In this document: piece after piece, positions 38,336 through 48,735 of the stretch
How the letters are laid out: each line of letters starts with the position of its first letter
Position numbering within the stretch: position 1 is the stretch's first letter
Origin: Halotalea alkalilenta DSM 17697
Lineage (GTDB): Bacteria; Pseudomonadota; Gammaproteobacteria; Pseudomonadales; Halomonadaceae
Reading direction: 5' to 3'
DNA: 64,000 bases
Assembly: GCF_000621205.1 (NCBI RefSeq)
Contig: NZ_JHYY01000035.1
Coordinates: forward strand, 34,048-98,047
The notes under the pieces: generated by a model
What the model was told of the DNA's origin: nothing
Database searches by the model: none
Seen by the model: the letters and a program-made list of their open reading frames with translations, nothing else
Position numbers and translations under genes: made by a program

Positions 38336-38863
38336 ATGCGTGCATACCATCATCGACTTCCCTTGGCACTGGCCGTCTCGTGCGCGCTGCTCGCCGGCGC
38401 CGCGACCGCCCAGGCGCAGACCCAGAGCGGGCCCCAGGGGCTCTACTCGGCCAGTGAACTCAACGATGCCAACGTCTATCTGCGCGACAACCCCAATCAG
38501 GCGATCGGCGAAGTCGAGGACATCCTGCTCGGCGAGGACATGAGCGTCCAGGCGCTGGTGATCGACGTCGACGGCCTGCAGGGCAGCGGCGACCAGGATA
38601 GAGTGATCGAACGTGGCCAGTTCACCGTCCAGACCCTCAATGACGACGATATCGAGCGTCTCGAGTATCGCGTCACCCTCGATCTCGATGCCGACGGAGT
38701 GCGTGCGCTGCCGGTCTACGACAACGACTGGTGGAACCAGAGCCGGGCGGGACTCAACCGGCTGTGGGAGCAGACCCAGCAAGGCGCGCAGAGCGCTTGG
38801 GAAAGCACCAAGGAGACCACCTCCAACCTGCTCGACCGGGCTCGCGAAGCGATCAACGACTGA
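38336..38863 (+). CDS. Exported PRC-barrel domain protein
   Basis: The 175-residue protein has a signal peptide ending ATAQA-QTQ, then a PRC-barrel-like part (about 35-125: YSASELNDANVYLRDN, IGEVEDILLGEDMSVQALVIDVDG) and a C-terminal amphipathic helix rich in Gln, Ser and Thr (WEQTQQGAQSAWESTKETTSNLL). AGGAG lies eight bases before the ATG. Its partner and function are unknown; similar periplasmic PRC proteins often occur in halotolerant bacteria. It is divergent from the ast operon across 267 bases that contain a small GACGGC/GCCGTC hairpin. Confidence 0.75.
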   Translation: MRAYHHRLPLALAVSCALLAGAATAQAQTQSGPQGLYSASELNDANVYLRDNPNQAIGEVEDILLGEDMSVQALVIDVDGLQGSGDQDRVIERGQFTVQTLNDDDIERLEYRVTLDLDADGVRALPVYDNDWWNQSRAGLNRLWEQTQQGAQSAWESTKETTSNLLDRAREAIND

Positions 38864-38888
38864 CCCTCGCCGCGAGTCGAGAAGCGAA

Positions 38889-38918
38889 AGCGCCGCGAGC
38901 TCAAGCCTCGCGGCGCGC
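38889..38918 (+). repeat. left copy of a 30-bp hairpin direct repeat (target duplication)
   Basis: This 30-bp unit contains a perfect 10-bp stem, GCGCCGCGAG (38890-38899) with CTCGCGGCGC (38907-38916). It recurs at 39248-39277 with one base change in the loop. It lies 25 bases after the PRC-barrel gene stop. It may have been the original terminator between this gene and the convergent glgX. Confidence 0.75.
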
Positions 38919-39247
38919 AGATTAATGACAACCCCCTTTTGACCCAGCGACGCTCTCGATCCTGGCGAGTCGAGAACCGTTTGGGTCCTAACGCACCTCT
39001 AGCTCGCTTAGATGCGAGGGGCGGACCCCTCGCGCTCCCCCTGAAAGGGGACGCGCCGCCACGAGATCGCGAAACCCTGGCCGATCAATCGCTTGCCCTC
39101 GGGTCGGCGCGCATGGACGTCCCTGTCCGGGCGCGCCTTTTGCGACATCCATGTCGCAAACCCCGGTGCAAGCGATTGCCGGCCAGCGCGCTCTCGGAGG
39201 CGGCTGGAAACCATCGTGGCATCTTCAAATACTTTGTCAGCAGTCTG
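38919..39247. mobile_element. 329-bp IS1182-like miniature element (MITE) or remnant
   Basis: The segment is bounded by imperfect inverted ends: CAGATTAATGAC at the left (38918-38929) and GTCAGCAGTCTG at the right (39236-39247). The right end, with the adjacent A, is identical to the 13-base end of the IS1182-family element at 63674-63686. A 30-bp hairpin is directly repeated on both sides, as expected for a target duplication. It contains no ORF that resembles a transposase. Its interior is full of inverted repeats: 39014-39033, 39077-39096 with 39168-39186, and 39139-39160. No gene was found in this 420-base gap. Confidence 0.65.
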
Positions 39248-39277
39248 AGCGCCGCGAGTTCAAGCCTCGCGGCGCGC
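39248..39277 (-). repeat. right copy of the 30-bp hairpin direct repeat, next to glgX
   Basis: This copy matches 38889-38918 except for C to T in the loop. It stands seven bases from the end of glgX and can act as the 3' hairpin of the glycogen/trehalose operon on the minus strand, although no T-run follows. Confidence 0.75.
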
Positions 39278-39283
39278 TGGTTT

Positions 39284-41539
<2,256 letters not shown>

Positions 41540-41626
41540 CGTGGCTTCCTCACCTGACCATGCCGAACTCACCGTCCGCAGCGACCGCCACGGACGGTCT
41601 TTTCCCTCGATATCGCGCTACCCCAT

Positions 41627-41986
41627 TCACTCCTTCGGCGGCGTCGGCGCCTTGCCGCGTCCGCGGCCCGGTTTCTTCGCCGGCGTCTCCACCGTTTTGC
41701 CCACCGCTTTGTCCGCTGCCTTGGCCGACGGCTTGGTGGCGGCCTTGGTCGACGCCCGCTTGGGTTTGATCGCGGCGGGCGCGGGCTCGATCGCAGCCTT
41801 CCCTACGCTATCCGGGCTCTCTTCGCCCGCCGCGGCATCGCTGCGCGCGGGCTGGGCCGACTCACCGCGCTCGGCGGCCACCAGCTTGCACGCCATCTGC
41901 CAATGCAGGTCATGCTGACCACTCGGACGCCCCTCCGCTTCCCAGATCCGATAGGCCAGCTGCCTGATCCTGAGTTCCTCGTCCAT
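41627..41986 (-). CDS. DUF2934 protein with a Lys/Ala/Pro-rich tail
   Basis: The 119-residue protein begins MDEELRIRQLAYRIWEAEG, the start of the DUF2934 domain, with the conserved GRPSGQHDLHWQMA segment. From about residue 50 on it is a low-complexity, basic, Ala/Lys/Pro-rich tail like those of histone H1-type proteins. Two more in-frame start codons (ATG 41992, GTG 41989) precede the chosen ATG, after a GAGGGGGAA ribosome site. It lies between treY (73 bases) and glgX (87 bases). Function is unknown; a structural or nucleic-acid or glycogen-granule binding role is only a guess. Confidence 0.75.
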   Translation of the reverse strand: MDEELRIRQLAYRIWEAEGRPSGQHDLHWQMACKLVAAERGESAQPARSDAAAGEESPDSVGKAAIEPAPAAIKPKRASTKAATKPSAKAADKAVGKTVETPAKKPGRGRGKAPTPPKE

Positions 41987-42059
41987 CACCATTTCCCCCT
42001 CGGGCCCTCGCCCTGTCACTGTCTCCCGTTGTCGACACACTCGATTACCGAGCCTGCCA

Positions 42060-44711
42060 TCACCCCGCCCCTACAGCATCGCCCACCAGCAATGCCACCG
42101 GGGAGGTCGCCAGTAGGCTGGAAACGGCGAGCCGCCCCTCCTCCTGGTGTCTCGCCGAGGCCTCGAAGGTGGCGCCACTGAGCGCGTCGCACCAGCCCTC
42201 GAACCCCTGAGGCAAGAGAACCCAGCTATCCTCCCAGCACTGCGCGGGTACCAGCGGACGATCGATTCGACGTTCACCGATCAACGCCTGAACGTGCAGC
42301 GGCACGACCACCACGACAGCGCGCGCGGCGTCGATCCTGGCGAAGGCGAGCAGCCGTTCGGACTGCGCGCCCCCCACGACCAGAGGCACGTACTCGCCCT
42401 CGATGAAAAGCCGCGGCGATTCGCGGCGCAGCCCAAGGGCTGCGTTGATCAACTGCTGCTTGAGCTCGCCACCGAACCAATGGTCCAGGTAGTGATCGAG
42501 CGGCTGGACACGTTTCAACGCCTGGCGCCGGCGCTCGAAGTCGACGGGGCGCCGGTTGTCCGGATCGACCAGGCTGAAGTCCCAGAACTCGGTGCCTTGA
42601 TAAAGATCGGGCACTCCAGGTGCTACGTACTTGATCAGCGTCTGGGCCAGAGAATTGAGCGCACCGACAGGTGCGAGTTCGGCGACCAGCGCCTCTATCT
42701 CGGCTCGCACGCTGGCGCCACGCGCCTCGAGCAGCAGCGCGTTGATGAACTGACGACATCCCGCCTCGTAGGCTTCGTCCGGGAACAGCCAATGGCTCGC
42801 CAGCTTGGCCTCTCGCAGCGCCTTGCAATGCCAGGAGCAGATCCTCTCGGCGAACTCGTGCATCCCGGCTTCGTCCTCGTTGCCGAGCGCGGGAGGCCAG
42901 GCGCCGACGATGATCTGGTACAGCACCAGCTCGTCGCCGCGGTTCGGCACTTTCGGATCATCGCGGATCGAACCGCTCTGCTCGACCCAGCGGGAGACGC
43001 ACTCGGCGTACTCCTCGGCCCGCTCGGAGAGCACGGCGAGCCGGGCGCGGAGATCCTCGCCACGCTTGTGGTCATGCGTCGCGGTGGTCAGCATCGAGCG
43101 CGGGAAACGCTGCGCTCGACGCAGCTGGGCGGCATGGAAGGCATCGACGTCGAGCGAGAAGACGTCAGGCTCGAAGCCGACATCGTTACGCGCCAGCGCG
43201 GCGGCGAAGCGGTATCCGGCGGTGTCTTCCAGCGCCTTGGCCGCCACCGGCGAGGTCAACTGCTGGAAGCGGGCGATGGCGTCGAAGCGCAGACCGCGCC
43301 TGGGCTCGGCGAACTCGCCCGGCGCCTCGCCACCGAGCCAGCGCTCGAACGTCTCGAGCAGCGCGCGCTCGGGCGGGTCGAGCCGCTCGGCGGCGAAGGC
43401 ACGGGCATGCTCGAAGTGCACCTGGTCATCGAGCGGGCGGCCGTCGATATCCGCATAGGTGCGATAGACCGCGAAACCGACGATCAGCTCGCGCAGCGCG
43501 CGGCGAATCCTGCCCAGCGGCGTCTCGCGCTGCCCGGGCTCGCTGCGGGCCACATCGAACAGCGAGCGCGCCGCGCGCTCGAATTCGCTGGCCAGGTGGG
43601 AGTCGAGGATCAAGCGGCGCGCATCGACGAGCTCCTGCTCGAAGCCCGGGCGATGGGAGAAAGCGCGCCACAGAGTGGTCATCACCCCCTCGCCCTCGGG
43701 CAGGTGCTGCAACGCGGATATCTCGTTCATGAACTCGTAGCCGGTGGTCCCATCGACGTCCCAGTCGAGGTGCAGCCGTTCACCGTGGCCGAGGATCTTC
43801 TCGACGTAGATCGGCAGGCGCTCGCCGGGACGCAGGCGCTCGAGCCGCTGGCGCAGCCGCAGGCAGTAGCCTTTGGGATCGCGCAGCCCATCGATGTGGT
43901 CGACCCTCAGCCCATCGATCAAGCCACGCTCGATCAGCTCGAAGATCTTGGCGTGTACCGCCTCGAACACCTCCTCGCGCTCGACCCGCAGGCCACCGAG
44001 GGAGGTGACGTCGAAGAAGCGGCGCCAGTTGATCTCGTCCACCGCGCTGCGCCAATGGGTCAGCCGGTAGTGCTGACGGTCGAGCAGTGCCTCCAGCCGC
44101 TCGCGTCCGCTCTCGTCGGTGCCGTCGAACGCGGCCAGCGCCCGCAGTGGGTCACCGTCGCCATGGGCAAGGATCGCATCGAAGTGCAGTGGGTCGACCG
44201 GGAAACGGTGTTCGAAGTAGTCGAAGCGGAACTCGCCGGCGTCGAAGGCCAGGACCAGCTCCCCCGTGGCCAGCGCCTCGAGCCTGGATGCGCCGAGAAA
44301 CGGCGCGAGCAGCTTGCCGTGCAGCAGCGGGTCGTCGATCTCCCAGTCGACATCGAAGTAGCCGGCGTAGCGGCTCTGGCGGCCATGGCGCAGCAGGTCC
44401 TGCCACCATGGGTTGTCGCGACCGCCGACCGCCAGATGATTGGGGACGATGTCGGCGATGATGCCGAGGCCGCGCTTGCGTGCTGCCTCGGCGAGCCGCA
44501 CCAGTGCCGCTTCACCGCCGAGCTCGGGATCGACCCGGCGGGGATCGACGCCATCGTAGCCGTGCATCGATCCGGGGGTGGCGGCGAGCAGCGGGGATAG
44601 ATAGAGGTGGCTGACGCCCAGCGTCTCGAAGTAGTCGACCAGCTCACGGGCGTGGTCGAGAGTGAACCCGCGATGGAGCTGCAGTCGCTGCGTGGCACGC
44701 AGATCGCTCAT
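42060..44711 (-). CDS. treY: Maltooligosyltrehalose synthase TreY (GH13)
   Basis: The 883-residue protein starts RATQRLQLHRGFTLDHARELVDYFETLGVSHLYLSPLLAA, typical of TreY. Catalytic regions include IADIVPNHLAVGG, GLRVDHIDGLRDPKGY (nucleophile Asp), IYVEKILGHGE (acid Glu) and MLTTATHDHKRGEDLRARL. It turns the reducing-end alpha-1,4 bond of maltodextrins into an alpha,alpha-1,1 trehalose bond. It overlaps malQ by four bases (ATGA). Confidence 0.95.
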   Translation of the reverse strand: MSDLRATQRLQLHRGFTLDHARELVDYFETLGVSHLYLSPLLAATPGSMHGYDGVDPRRVDPELGGEAALVRLAEAARKRGLGIIADIVPNHLAVGGRDNPWWQDLLRHGRQSRYAGYFDVDWEIDDPLLHGKLLAPFLGASRLEALATGELVLAFDAGEFRFDYFEHRFPVDPLHFDAILAHGDGDPLRALAAFDGTDESGRERLEALLDRQHYRLTHWRSAVDEINWRRFFDVTSLGGLRVEREEVFEAVHAKIFELIERGLIDGLRVDHIDGLRDPKGYCLRLRQRLERLRPGERLPIYVEKILGHGERLHLDWDVDGTTGYEFMNEISALQHLPEGEGVMTTLWRAFSHRPGFEQELVDARRLILDSHLASEFERAARSLFDVARSEPGQRETPLGRIRRALRELIVGFAVYRTYADIDGRPLDDQVHFEHARAFAAERLDPPERALLETFERWLGGEAPGEFAEPRRGLRFDAIARFQQLTSPVAAKALEDTAGYRFAAALARNDVGFEPDVFSLDVDAFHAAQLRRAQRFPRSMLTTATHDHKRGEDLRARLAVLSERAEEYAECVSRWVEQSGSIRDDPKVPNRGDELVLYQIIVGAWPPALGNEDEAGMHEFAERICSWHCKALREAKLASHWLFPDEAYEAGCRQFINALLLEARGASVRAEIEALVAELAPVGALNSLAQTLIKYVAPGVPDLYQGTEFWDFSLVDPDNRRPVDFERRRQALKRVQPLDHYLDHWFGGELKQQLINAALGLRRESPRLFIEGEYVPLVVGGAQSERLLAFARIDAARAVVVVVPLHVQALIGERRIDRPLVPAQCWEDSWVLLPQGFEGWCDALSGATFEASARHQEEGRLAVSSLLATSPVALLVGDAVGAG

Positions 44712-46795
44712 CGCACCTCCTCGGCCCGGGTGGGCCCGGTCGCATCCGGGCAGCGGGCCAGCAGTGTCGCGCGAGCACGCAGCCGGGGATCGTGGCGCAG
44801 CGCATCGACCTCGACCGGCAGCCGCCGTCGCCAGTTGGGATGCTGGTCGATGGTGCCCGGCAGATTGGCCTGTTCCTCGAGGCCGAGCAGGTCCTCGATC
44901 TGGACCAGTACCAGCGGCGAAGGCGTGCGCGCAAGGTGTACCAGCAGCGCATCGATCAGCCGCGCCACGCCTTCGGCCGAGCGATCCTCGAGTTCGAGCT
45001 CGAGACCGAGCATGCGCACCAGCGCGGCACGGTCGCGTGCGCGTGCCTGGCGCTCGCCCACGACGTCGTCGATCAGCCCGAGCCGCTCGCGCCAATCGAT
45101 GTCGCGGCCAAGCCACCAGCCGGCCACGGTCGGCAGGTCATGGGTACTGCTCAGCGCGGCCGCGCGGGCGGAATATCGCTCGGCCGGAGCGAAGCCGGCG
45201 ACCCAGGCGCCATCGTCGAGCTGAATCCACGCGTCGCGTTCGAACCACACCACCTGCATACCAAGCACGCCGAACCGGTCGAGCCACTCGCGAAAACCGG
45301 GCGGCACGGTACCCAGGTCCTCGCCGATCACCCGCACTCCGGCGCGGTGCGATTCGAGCGCGATCAGGCGCATCAGGGTCTCGAATGGATAGCGCAGATA
45401 GGCGCCGTCCATCGGCGAGCCCCCTTCCGGCAAGAGCCACAGGCGCGCCAGTCCCATCACATGGTCGATGCGAATCGCACCGACACCGCGCATCGCGGCG
45501 CGCAGCATGTCGATGAAGGCGCCATAGCCGTGCGCTTCGAGCCCGAACGGCGAAAAGGCAGCGACGCCCCAGCCCTGCCCCCTGGGCGAGAACGCATCGG
45601 GCGGCGCACCGATGGTGGCACCGTCGAGCAGCTGGTCGCGTCGGCTCCAGGCCTGGCTGCCGCCGGGGTCGGCGCCGACCGCGAGGTCATTGATCAGACC
45701 GATCGCCATGCCCACCTCGCGCGCGCGGCGCTGCGCCCGGTCGAGCTCCAGCGCCATGCGCCACTGGGCGTAGGCGTGGAAGGTGATCTCGCTCGCATGC
45801 GCTGCCGCCCATGCAGCCACCTCGGGAGCGCGAGGATCGCGCAGCGCCGGCGGCCAGCGGCGCCAGTCCCCGGGCAGGCCTTCCAGGCTGCAGAGCGCTT
45901 CGAAACGGCAGTGGTCCTCCAGCGCCTCACCGCCTTCCCGTCGGTAGGCCGCGAAGGAGGCCCGCGCCTGGGGCTCGTCATCACGCTCGAACGCCTCCCA
46001 GGCGGCACGCAGCTTCGGCCATTTGCGCGCGGCCAGCGCTGGCCAATCGATCAACTCGCTCGAATCCGGCGCGGAGTCATCCGCATCCACCGCGATGTAG
46101 AGCGGATTGCGCCACTGCCGGCTGGAGGGCGAATAGGGGCTGATCCGCGCGGGCTCCGCGGCGAACAGCGCGTGAACCGGGCTGATCGCTACTGCGTCCG
46201 CGCCCAGCTCCGCCATCGCTTCGACCAGGCCGACCAGCGCGAGACCGTCACCCGTTCCCCCATCTCCCGATCGCCGCAGGGAGTAGAGCTGCGCGGCGAC
46301 GCCCCAGCGTGGGGAGCGATCGTCGGACCCGAAACAGCGCTTCGGCGCCACGGCGAGGCGGCGAGAGAGCCGGCCGCCGTCGGCGCCATCGATCTCGATC
46401 CGGTAGTAACCCAGCCGCTCGGGCAGCGTCACCGCAAGCGAGGCCTCGAGATGCTGCGCCAGGCAGATACTCTCGTCTTCCTCGAAAACCAGCCGCAAAT
46501 GCCCTCCCACGAGCCTGGGGGCAAGCGATGCGGGCAGCGCGAAGGGCGAGCCGAGCTCAGCCACCAGCAGCGGTGGCAGCTGCTCCGGATCGGTCGGCGC
46601 GCGGCGTGCCTCGAGTTCGGCGATCGCCGCCTCGATCAGCGCTCGGTCATCGACTGGCTGGCCGAGTGCTTCGATCAACCGCCGCAGTGCCTGCGGCGCC
46701 AGCCGGTGGGTCTCGCCGGTCACCGCCAGCCACTCGGGCTCGATACCGAGCGCTGCGCCGAACCGCTGGAGCTGATCGTCGTAGTCATCGCTCAT
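44708..46795 (-). CDS. malQ: 4-alpha-glucanotransferase MalQ (GH77)
   Basis: The 695-residue protein has an N-terminal extension of about 150 residues as in bacterial MalQ, then the GH77 core: RWGVAAQLYSLRRSGDGGTGDGLALV, IRIDHVMGLARLWLLP (nucleophile), VIGEDLGTVPPG (acid) and SSTHDLPTVAGWW. It rearranges short maltodextrins, lengthening those too short for TreY. It overlaps treZ and treY by four bases each, coupling three enzymes. Confidence 0.94.
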   Translation of the reverse strand: MSDDYDDQLQRFGAALGIEPEWLAVTGETHRLAPQALRRLIEALGQPVDDRALIEAAIAELEARRAPTDPEQLPPLLVAELGSPFALPASLAPRLVGGHLRLVFEEDESICLAQHLEASLAVTLPERLGYYRIEIDGADGGRLSRRLAVAPKRCFGSDDRSPRWGVAAQLYSLRRSGDGGTGDGLALVGLVEAMAELGADAVAISPVHALFAAEPARISPYSPSSRQWRNPLYIAVDADDSAPDSSELIDWPALAARKWPKLRAAWEAFERDDEPQARASFAAYRREGGEALEDHCRFEALCSLEGLPGDWRRWPPALRDPRAPEVAAWAAAHASEITFHAYAQWRMALELDRAQRRAREVGMAIGLINDLAVGADPGGSQAWSRRDQLLDGATIGAPPDAFSPRGQGWGVAAFSPFGLEAHGYGAFIDMLRAAMRGVGAIRIDHVMGLARLWLLPEGGSPMDGAYLRYPFETLMRLIALESHRAGVRVIGEDLGTVPPGFREWLDRFGVLGMQVVWFERDAWIQLDDGAWVAGFAPAERYSARAAALSSTHDLPTVAGWWLGRDIDWRERLGLIDDVVGERQARARDRAALVRMLGLELELEDRSAEGVARLIDALLVHLARTPSPLVLVQIEDLLGLEEQANLPGTIDQHPNWRRRLPVEVDALRHDPRLRARATLLARCPDATGPTRAEEVR

Positions 46796-48675
46796 TGCCG
46801 CACCCCGCCAACCGCCTCGACCACCTCGACCAGCGGCTCTTCCTCTTCGGCGACCGCCTCATCGGAAGGCGTACCGTATTCGAGCCAGGCCAGCGCCGCG
46901 TGGGGGCCCAGGGTACTGCTGGAAAGGCCGGTCCAGCCGCCATCGGCGCTCTCATAGAGCAGTGCGGCATGACGGGTATCGACCAGCGGCAAATCGATCA
47001 CCCGCTCGCCGAGATTGCAGGCGATCGCCAGCACCTGACCATCGTTGAGGGTCCAGCGGCCGATCACCGCCGCCTCCGCCAGCACCTCGGCCCCCAGGCA
47101 GAAGCAGCCCTCGAAACGCGGCACCAGCCGTTCGGCGCGCAGCCGCAGCAGGGTGCGATAGCGTTCGAGCCAGCGCTGGCCGCGCACGCTTTCGCGTCCT
47201 TCCCAGTCGGGGATCGATGCCTGGAAGGTGGCCTCGGCATTGGGGTCGGGAATCCTCGCCCTGGCGGACGCTTCGGTGAAGCCCGAGAATTCGGCGAACT
47301 CACCGCGCCTTCCCTCGCCCACCGCATCGGCGAGCTGGTCATGGTGATCGGTGAAGAACAAGAAAGGCTGCTCGGATCCCCATTCGTCTCCCATGAAGAT
47401 CAGCGGCATCAGCGGCGAGAGCAGCAGCATCACCGTGGCAGCGTGCAGCTGCTCTTCCGGGCACAGCAGGGTAAGCCGTTCACCGAGGGGACGATTGCCG
47501 ATCTGGTCGTGATTCTGGAGGAATATCTGGAACGCGCACGGTGGCAGCCCAGCGCTCGATTCGCCACGCGGCTCGCCATGGCGCGTGGCTTCGCCTTGAT
47601 AGACGAAGCCCTCGGCAAGCGCGCGGGCGAAACGCTCGGTGGGCCGCTCGGCGAAGTCGGCGTAATAGCCTTCGTGCTCACCGGTGAGCAGTACGTGGAT
47701 GGCATTGTGCCAGTCGTCGGCCCATTGGGCGGTGAAATGACCGGGCTCGGCGCGATCGAGCAGGCTGGCCTGGTTGAATTCGTTCTCGAGCACCAGGTGG
47801 AGGTGCCGCCCGGCCGCGGCCTGGCGCGCCCGGCGGCTGAGCTCGAGCAGGAAACCGCGATCGTCGATCGCATGGACGGCGTCGAAGCGCAGGCCGTCGA
47901 AGCGATACTCCTCGATCCACTGCACCGCGTTGTCGATGAAGAAATCGCGCACCTCGCGGCGACGGAAGTCGATCATCGCCCCCCAAGGGGTAGTGGCATC
48001 GTCGCGGAAGAATGCGCTGGCGTAACGTGGCAGGTAATTGCCGTCCGGCCCGAAGTGGTTGTAGACCACATCGAGCAGCACCGAGATGCCGAGTCCGTGG
48101 GCGGCATCGATCAGCGCCTTGAGCTCGGCGGGCGTGCCGTAAGAGGACTCCACCGCATAGGGCAGTACCCCATCGTAGCCCCAGTTCCGCCGCCCCGGGC
48201 ACTCGCTGATCGGCATCAGCTCGATCGCGGTGATGCCAAGCTCGGCCAGCGCCTCGAGGCGCTCGCGTACGCCGTTGAAGCCACCGAACGCACCGACGTG
48301 GAGCTCGTAGACCACCAGCTCGCGCCAGGCACGACCGCGCCAGTCGCCATGGCGCCAGGGGTAGTCGGTGTCGACGATCAATCCCGGGCTGTCCGGCCCG
48401 TCGAGGCATGCGCGCGCGGCGGGATCGGGCACGTCGAAATCATCGTCGATGCGAAAGCGATAGGGCGTGCCGTGCGCCGCGGCGCAGCGCACCTCGAAGT
48501 GGCCTTCGCCTCGATCCTCGAGGGCGATCAAGCGCGGCGACGGGGAGTCCGCGCCGAGCACCAAAGATACGCGTTCGGCATCGGGCGCCCATAGCGCGAA
48601 ACGCCGCAGTCCACCGTGCTCGTCCGTGACTCCGAACGCGCGGGAGCGATGGTGTCCTCCATGCTCTGTCGACAT
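46792..48675 (-). CDS. treZ: Maltooligosyltrehalose trehalohydrolase TreZ (GH13)
   Basis: The 627-residue protein has an N-terminal beta domain (RRFALWAPDAERVSLVLG), the TreZ segment YELHVGAFGGFNGVRERLEAL, and catalytic residues in GLRFDAVHAI (nucleophile), LVLENEFNQ (acid) and LQNHDQIGNR. It cleaves trehalose from the product of TreY. An acidic Glu-rich C-terminal tail (SDEAVAEEEEPLVEVVE) is unusual and may reflect halophilic adaptation. It lies 60 bases after glgB. Confidence 0.94.
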   Translation of the reverse strand: MSTEHGGHHRSRAFGVTDEHGGLRRFALWAPDAERVSLVLGADSPSPRLIALEDRGEGHFEVRCAAAHGTPYRFRIDDDFDVPDPAARACLDGPDSPGLIVDTDYPWRHGDWRGRAWRELVVYELHVGAFGGFNGVRERLEALAELGITAIELMPISECPGRRNWGYDGVLPYAVESSYGTPAELKALIDAAHGLGISVLLDVVYNHFGPDGNYLPRYASAFFRDDATTPWGAMIDFRRREVRDFFIDNAVQWIEEYRFDGLRFDAVHAIDDRGFLLELSRRARQAAAGRHLHLVLENEFNQASLLDRAEPGHFTAQWADDWHNAIHVLLTGEHEGYYADFAERPTERFARALAEGFVYQGEATRHGEPRGESSAGLPPCAFQIFLQNHDQIGNRPLGERLTLLCPEEQLHAATVMLLLSPLMPLIFMGDEWGSEQPFLFFTDHHDQLADAVGEGRRGEFAEFSGFTEASARARIPDPNAEATFQASIPDWEGRESVRGQRWLERYRTLLRLRAERLVPRFEGCFCLGAEVLAEAAVIGRWTLNDGQVLAIACNLGERVIDLPLVDTRHAALLYESADGGWTGLSSSTLGPHAALAWLEYGTPSDEAVAEEEEPLVEVVEAVGGVRQ

Positions 48676-48735
48676 CGCACACCTCCTCGGATACGTGGAC
48701 CGACTTTCACTTCCGCCACCGCCCTCTCCGAGCCT

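Noticed and set aside
42147..44600. 817-codon plus-strand frame opposite treY
   Set aside because: It is a shadow of treY, which has all catalytic signatures. The product lacks recognisable domains.
44792..48594. Two long plus-strand frames opposite malQ and treZ
   Set aside because: They are antisense to well-supported GH77 and GH13 genes and show only low-complexity sequence.
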